DNA of 64,000 nt from Tubiluchus corallicola (lineage: Eukaryota > Priapulida > Priapulimorpha > Priapulimorphida > Tubiluchidae), in assembly GCA_030141605.1 (NCBI GenBank), contig JAQGDQ010000001.1, forward strand, positions 1,646,501 to 1,710,500. The letters are read 5' to 3'. How positions within the stretch are numbered: position 1 is the first letter of the stretch; every line of letters begins with the position of its first letter. Shown piece by piece: positions 60,848 through 64,000 of this stretch. Under the pieces are notes generated by a model. The model searched no databases. It saw nothing but the letters and a program-made list of their open reading frames with translations, and was not told the origin of the DNA. The position numbers and the translations under genes were made by a program.

Positions 60848-61880
60848 TTAATTTGCATGTTTTTCTAAATGCTCTCCAAACTCAACATTATGGCATTGAC
60901 TGCAGATATCTATCAACAGATAAAATGTTTGAGCAATTCTTCCACTCCTTTGATCGCACACTAAGAACTCATGCTCCACTAAGGACCACGTCCTGTAAAG
61001 AAATGATGGGACAACTACTGATGACAAAGATATGGGGCAAAGATCATCACACAAAGGACATGCATTTGACTGTTTAGTAATAGGGCTAACATTACAGTTA
61101 AGCTTTGGGAATGCTAAAGAATAAAGAGATTTATGCAACAAAAAGGAAAGAGGGAGAGCAAGTTGAAGAGCACAGGATTTCAAAATAACATCATGAACTT
61201 TATTGGGCCCTGCAGCTATAAATGGTGTTACGTTATTAAGCTTAGCATATATATTGTTAATATTGAAATTAATGTCATTCAGAGAATCAGCATTCCAACC
61301 AGAAGAAGGAATAGGCAAGGCGTTATCACCAGGCTCTTGAGTGAAGAAAGAACCAAAGCAGCATTTATTGTAGAAGCGACTTTTTCAGGACAGCAATATC
61401 GTTACAATTTTTAATGCAACTAATATGGTTAGAAAGCTTCAAGAAGTATTTACTATACCCGAAGGATTGCCATTTTTGCTCAACCTACTTGAGTCTATTT
61501 CATACCTCATCCTTGCAAGGTGAATAGACATGCTTAACTGCTGGGATTATCTGGTATACTCAGCATGAACACTACACACATTAGTAGGTTCCACAGCCTC
61601 CAAAGTTTAAGCTTCTTACATTTAACTTGACGGACACACTTATCATTTTCCTGGGTGCACACAATCTTTTACAATCAGACTTAGAGATTCCCCTTAGTGG
61701 GACAAAATTATCAACAATAAAGTAGTAGGAGTGGAGGAAAAAGTTCCAGGCACTAATAACATCACAATTACACATTTCATTACACCAGTTAATGTTTGCA
61801 AAAAAATCACGCCAAGGTCAAGCCAAACTTAGGCATACTGAAATCACCACACACCAAAATATCATTATTAGAACATAATA
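60848..61880 (-). pseudogene. LINE remnant, copy A (endonuclease end to RT fingers)
   Basis: In - strand order: DILVCGDFSMPKFG (APE-type endonuclease GDFN.P motif) near 61850; WNFFLHSYYFIVDNFVPLRG near 61750; LNNVTPFIAAGPNKVHDVIL then KSCALQLALPLSFLLHKS (RT N-terminal region, usually K..KAAGPDG.P) near 61250; CPISLSSVV (usually RPISL) near 61000. Frames are broken throughout. Copy B at 62330-64000 is the same family. Confidence 0.8.
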
Positions 61881-61896
61881 TAATCAATCGCATCAT

Positions 61897-61920
61897 ATAT
61901 ATATATATATATATATATCA
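61897..61920. repeat. (AT)n microsatellite between LINE remnants
   Basis: About 24 bases of uninterrupted AT between LINE copy A and the + strand LINE fragment, followed by ATCATGTAATATTAC-type short repeats. Confidence 0.85.
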
Positions 61921-62034
61921 TGTAATATTACACGTAATATCACGTCATATCATATCATTATCAAATAAATGAATTATTTTATTTTTTATATTTCATTCCT
62001 TTTTCACGAACCAGTATTCGATCCCATTTTTTAG

Positions 62035-62165
62035 GCTGCCATGTCATGAGCCCATGGAACAAATTACCAACGACCAACGACAACCGTTGAAGCACCATCC
62101 ATCTGTCAATAGTTTTAAATCGTGTTTGGGAAAGGACTGCAATCGAGTTTAACTCTTATTCCATA
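62035..62165 (+). pseudogene. LINE ORF2 C-terminal fragment, opposite strand
   Basis: HVMSPWNKLPTTNDN and, after a frameshift, HPSVNSFKSCLGKDCNRV resemble the usual LINE ending (V...WN.LP......S...FK..L.K). It is only about 130 bases and broken. It lies between the - strand LINE copies A and B. Confidence 0.55.
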
Positions 62166-62329
62166 TGAGATATGACTTTAAAATAAATTTAACAATTTTA
62201 TAATTATTGTATTTAAAATACGCTACTTGCTTGTCGAGGTCTAAGAGACCTAACCATAACATTCTTATTTACGGTCTCTCCTCAACAATTTGCAAAATTG
62301 TGGCAGATTTGATATGTCAACTGTTTCAC

Positions 62330-64000
62330 TATTAAGTGAATTCCAAGGGCCAACATTTGTCACTACGCAAAATAGAATTACCACTAATGACTTTATAACA
62401 GTAGGTCTATAGTATCATGGCAATGTGTTCAAGAGAAGATACAGAGTCACGTTGAACATCACGTAATTAGGACCAGTCATTTCAGCATTCATGAAGATTT
62501 GTTACTGTGGAGCGTTGTGGTAATAAACCATGTTGATTATTACTTAATTGGCCAGAAGATAACAGGAATTTTAGTATATCGTCCCGCAAAAGAGATTCAA
62601 GACATTTAGAGACATCAGAAGATAGAAAAATAGGGCGTAATTCGTCACATGTCGAGTTGGTGCTAGGTTTTTTAGGGACAGAGGTAACATTACAATCTAA
62701 CCAGTTCTTAAGGGACTATACCACACTCCAAGGATTTGCAAAAAAGAAAAAGAGGTCATGAGATTTTTGAGGCAAATGATTTCAATATAAAACTGCGAAC
62801 ATAGTCAGGACCAACAGCTTTAAAAGGTTTAAGTTTGGAAAGTTTATCATTGACATCATTCACAGTAAATTTAACATAGGAAATACTATCATTATTCCAA
62901 GACAAGAGAATTGGTAAGGGACCATCACCAGGTTCAATAGTGAAGAAAGAAGCAAAAGAATCTTTAATAGTATTAGCAACCGTGATGGGATCAGAAATAA
63001 GCTGCTGCTGATCATTAATAGTAGTAATGCGATTAGGAGGTTTAAGGAAATATTTATTATAATAGTAAAACTCTTCACCATTCTTACTTGGTCGATTTGC
63101 AAGACACTACCCACATCTTAAGCGAGCAGAATATAAAGCTGATTTTAGTTTCCTGAGAGGAGCAAGTATATCCAGCATGCACACTGTTAAGATTAGAATA
63201 GTTTCATTTTGACCATAATTTGCATTTATTTCTTGCTTTAGTAATAATGGGGTTATTTAGACAAGGGCAAACTATACGTTTGTGCTGTTTAGCAGAAGTT
63301 CCTCTTAAGGGTACAAACTGGTCATATGCTTCATTATATATTAAATAATGTCACAATTGTGAAACTGAGCTTTCCAGTCAATAATTTCCAATGAAATTAG
63401 TAATTTAGAATGATTAATCATAATCAATTTAATCATAATTTAGAATGATTAAAGTCATGCCAGGGTCTATTTACAAGTTGTTGGTAACTTTACTCAACAT
63501 AAAACAAATGCTAGTGTCATGATCACTGGTTGAAAATCCATGCCAAGGAGAGCAATTCCTAATGCGTTCAAGACAATTAGTTAAGACTAATTCTAGGCAA
63601 CAGCTTTTGCAAATAGGAAAATGAGCCGAGAAAGCAGATTATCATGTAAGGAATTAAAAAACATACATTCTAAACCATTATGAGGGACAGGGTCAGGTCA
63701 TGCTAATTTTGGAAACTTAAAATTACCGCAAATGACAACATCATTTTAAGAGTAGATAGAAATAGCTTGTTTAATTTCTTCAAGTATATTATTGATTTCA
63801 GAATAACCAGTGTATGAATATCATTATTAACGCTACTCGCCTATCCAGACGAGCTAATTAAAGTTAAACCATTGATTACATTTCGTTGGTACCTTTTCAA
63901 TCAACCCCTGTTTTATAAGAAAAAATTTTAAACATGTATGAAATTAAATGTGCATTAGCCTCCACATTATCGCAACGAGAAAACAATCATTTCAGATCGC
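62330..64000 (-). pseudogene. LINE remnant, copy B (endonuclease to RT), runs off the window
   Basis: In - strand order from the window edge: DVVICGNFKFPKLA (endonuclease) near 63730; DWKAQFHNCDII then YPLRGTSAKQHKR near 63350; NDKLSKLKPFKAVGPDYV and RSFILKSFASKIS near 62800; TSVPKKPSTNSTCDELRP followed by IFLSSDVSKCLESLLRDDIL near 62650; NQHGLLPQRSTVTNL (QHGF..G.ST) near 62500. These are the ordered blocks of a non-LTR endonuclease/reverse transcriptase. Stops and frameshifts show that it is dead. The 5' part lies outside the window. Confidence 0.82.

Noticed and set aside
1-64000. CRISPR arrays, operons, prokaryotic defence or phage genes
   Set aside because: Nothing of this kind is present; the spliced animal genes rule out a prokaryotic source.

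Overview
The window looks like nuclear DNA from an animal, most likely an invertebrate, but it cannot be placed more precisely. It is AT-rich. Its genes are split by spliceosomal introns with ordinary GT..AG borders. The recognisable proteins include metazoan signalling and cytoskeletal ones (C3G/RAPGEF1, Spire), and the intergenic DNA is full of decayed LINEs, hAT and TIR elements. It is not bacterial: I saw no operons, CRISPR arrays or ribosome binding sites.

Layout. (1) 1-7082, + strand: the last 13 exons of RAPGEF1 (C3G), covering a CRK-binding-type proline motif, the REM domain and the CDC25 (RasGEF) domain. (2) 9391-11559, - strand: a complete four-exon gene for a 167-aa protein I could not assign, tail-to-tail with RAPGEF1. 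(3) About 12.2-16.8 kb: repeat-rich DNA with a degenerate ~306-bp tandem array, an apparently perfect 387-bp tandem duplication carrying a possible terminal exon, and an element bounded by inverted minisatellite arms. (4) 17473-19162, - strand, and 21202-28602, + strand: MED22 (SURF5) and RPL7A (SURF3), head to head as in the vertebrate surfeit locus, with a dead LINE between them. (5) 34194-53425, - strand: SPIRE, with almost all coding sequence in one 2.2-kb exon plus two tiny 5' exons; its first intron of about 14 kb holds LINE, minisatellite and tandem-repeat insertions. (6) 53.4-64 kb: mostly non-coding, with a possible last exon of an unidentified - strand gene near 57.5 kb, a hAT transposase relic and at least three LINE remnants.

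Functionally the genes are unrelated housekeeping and signalling genes: Rap1/Ras activation, Mediator, large ribosomal subunit, actin nucleation. The one arrangement likely to have meaning is the divergent MED22/RPL7A pair. No defence system or other new gene system is visible. The least ordinary structures are the elements with inverted minisatellite ends (15.9-16.8 and 46.4-48.8 kb), the 387-bp duplication, and the exon structure of SPIRE.
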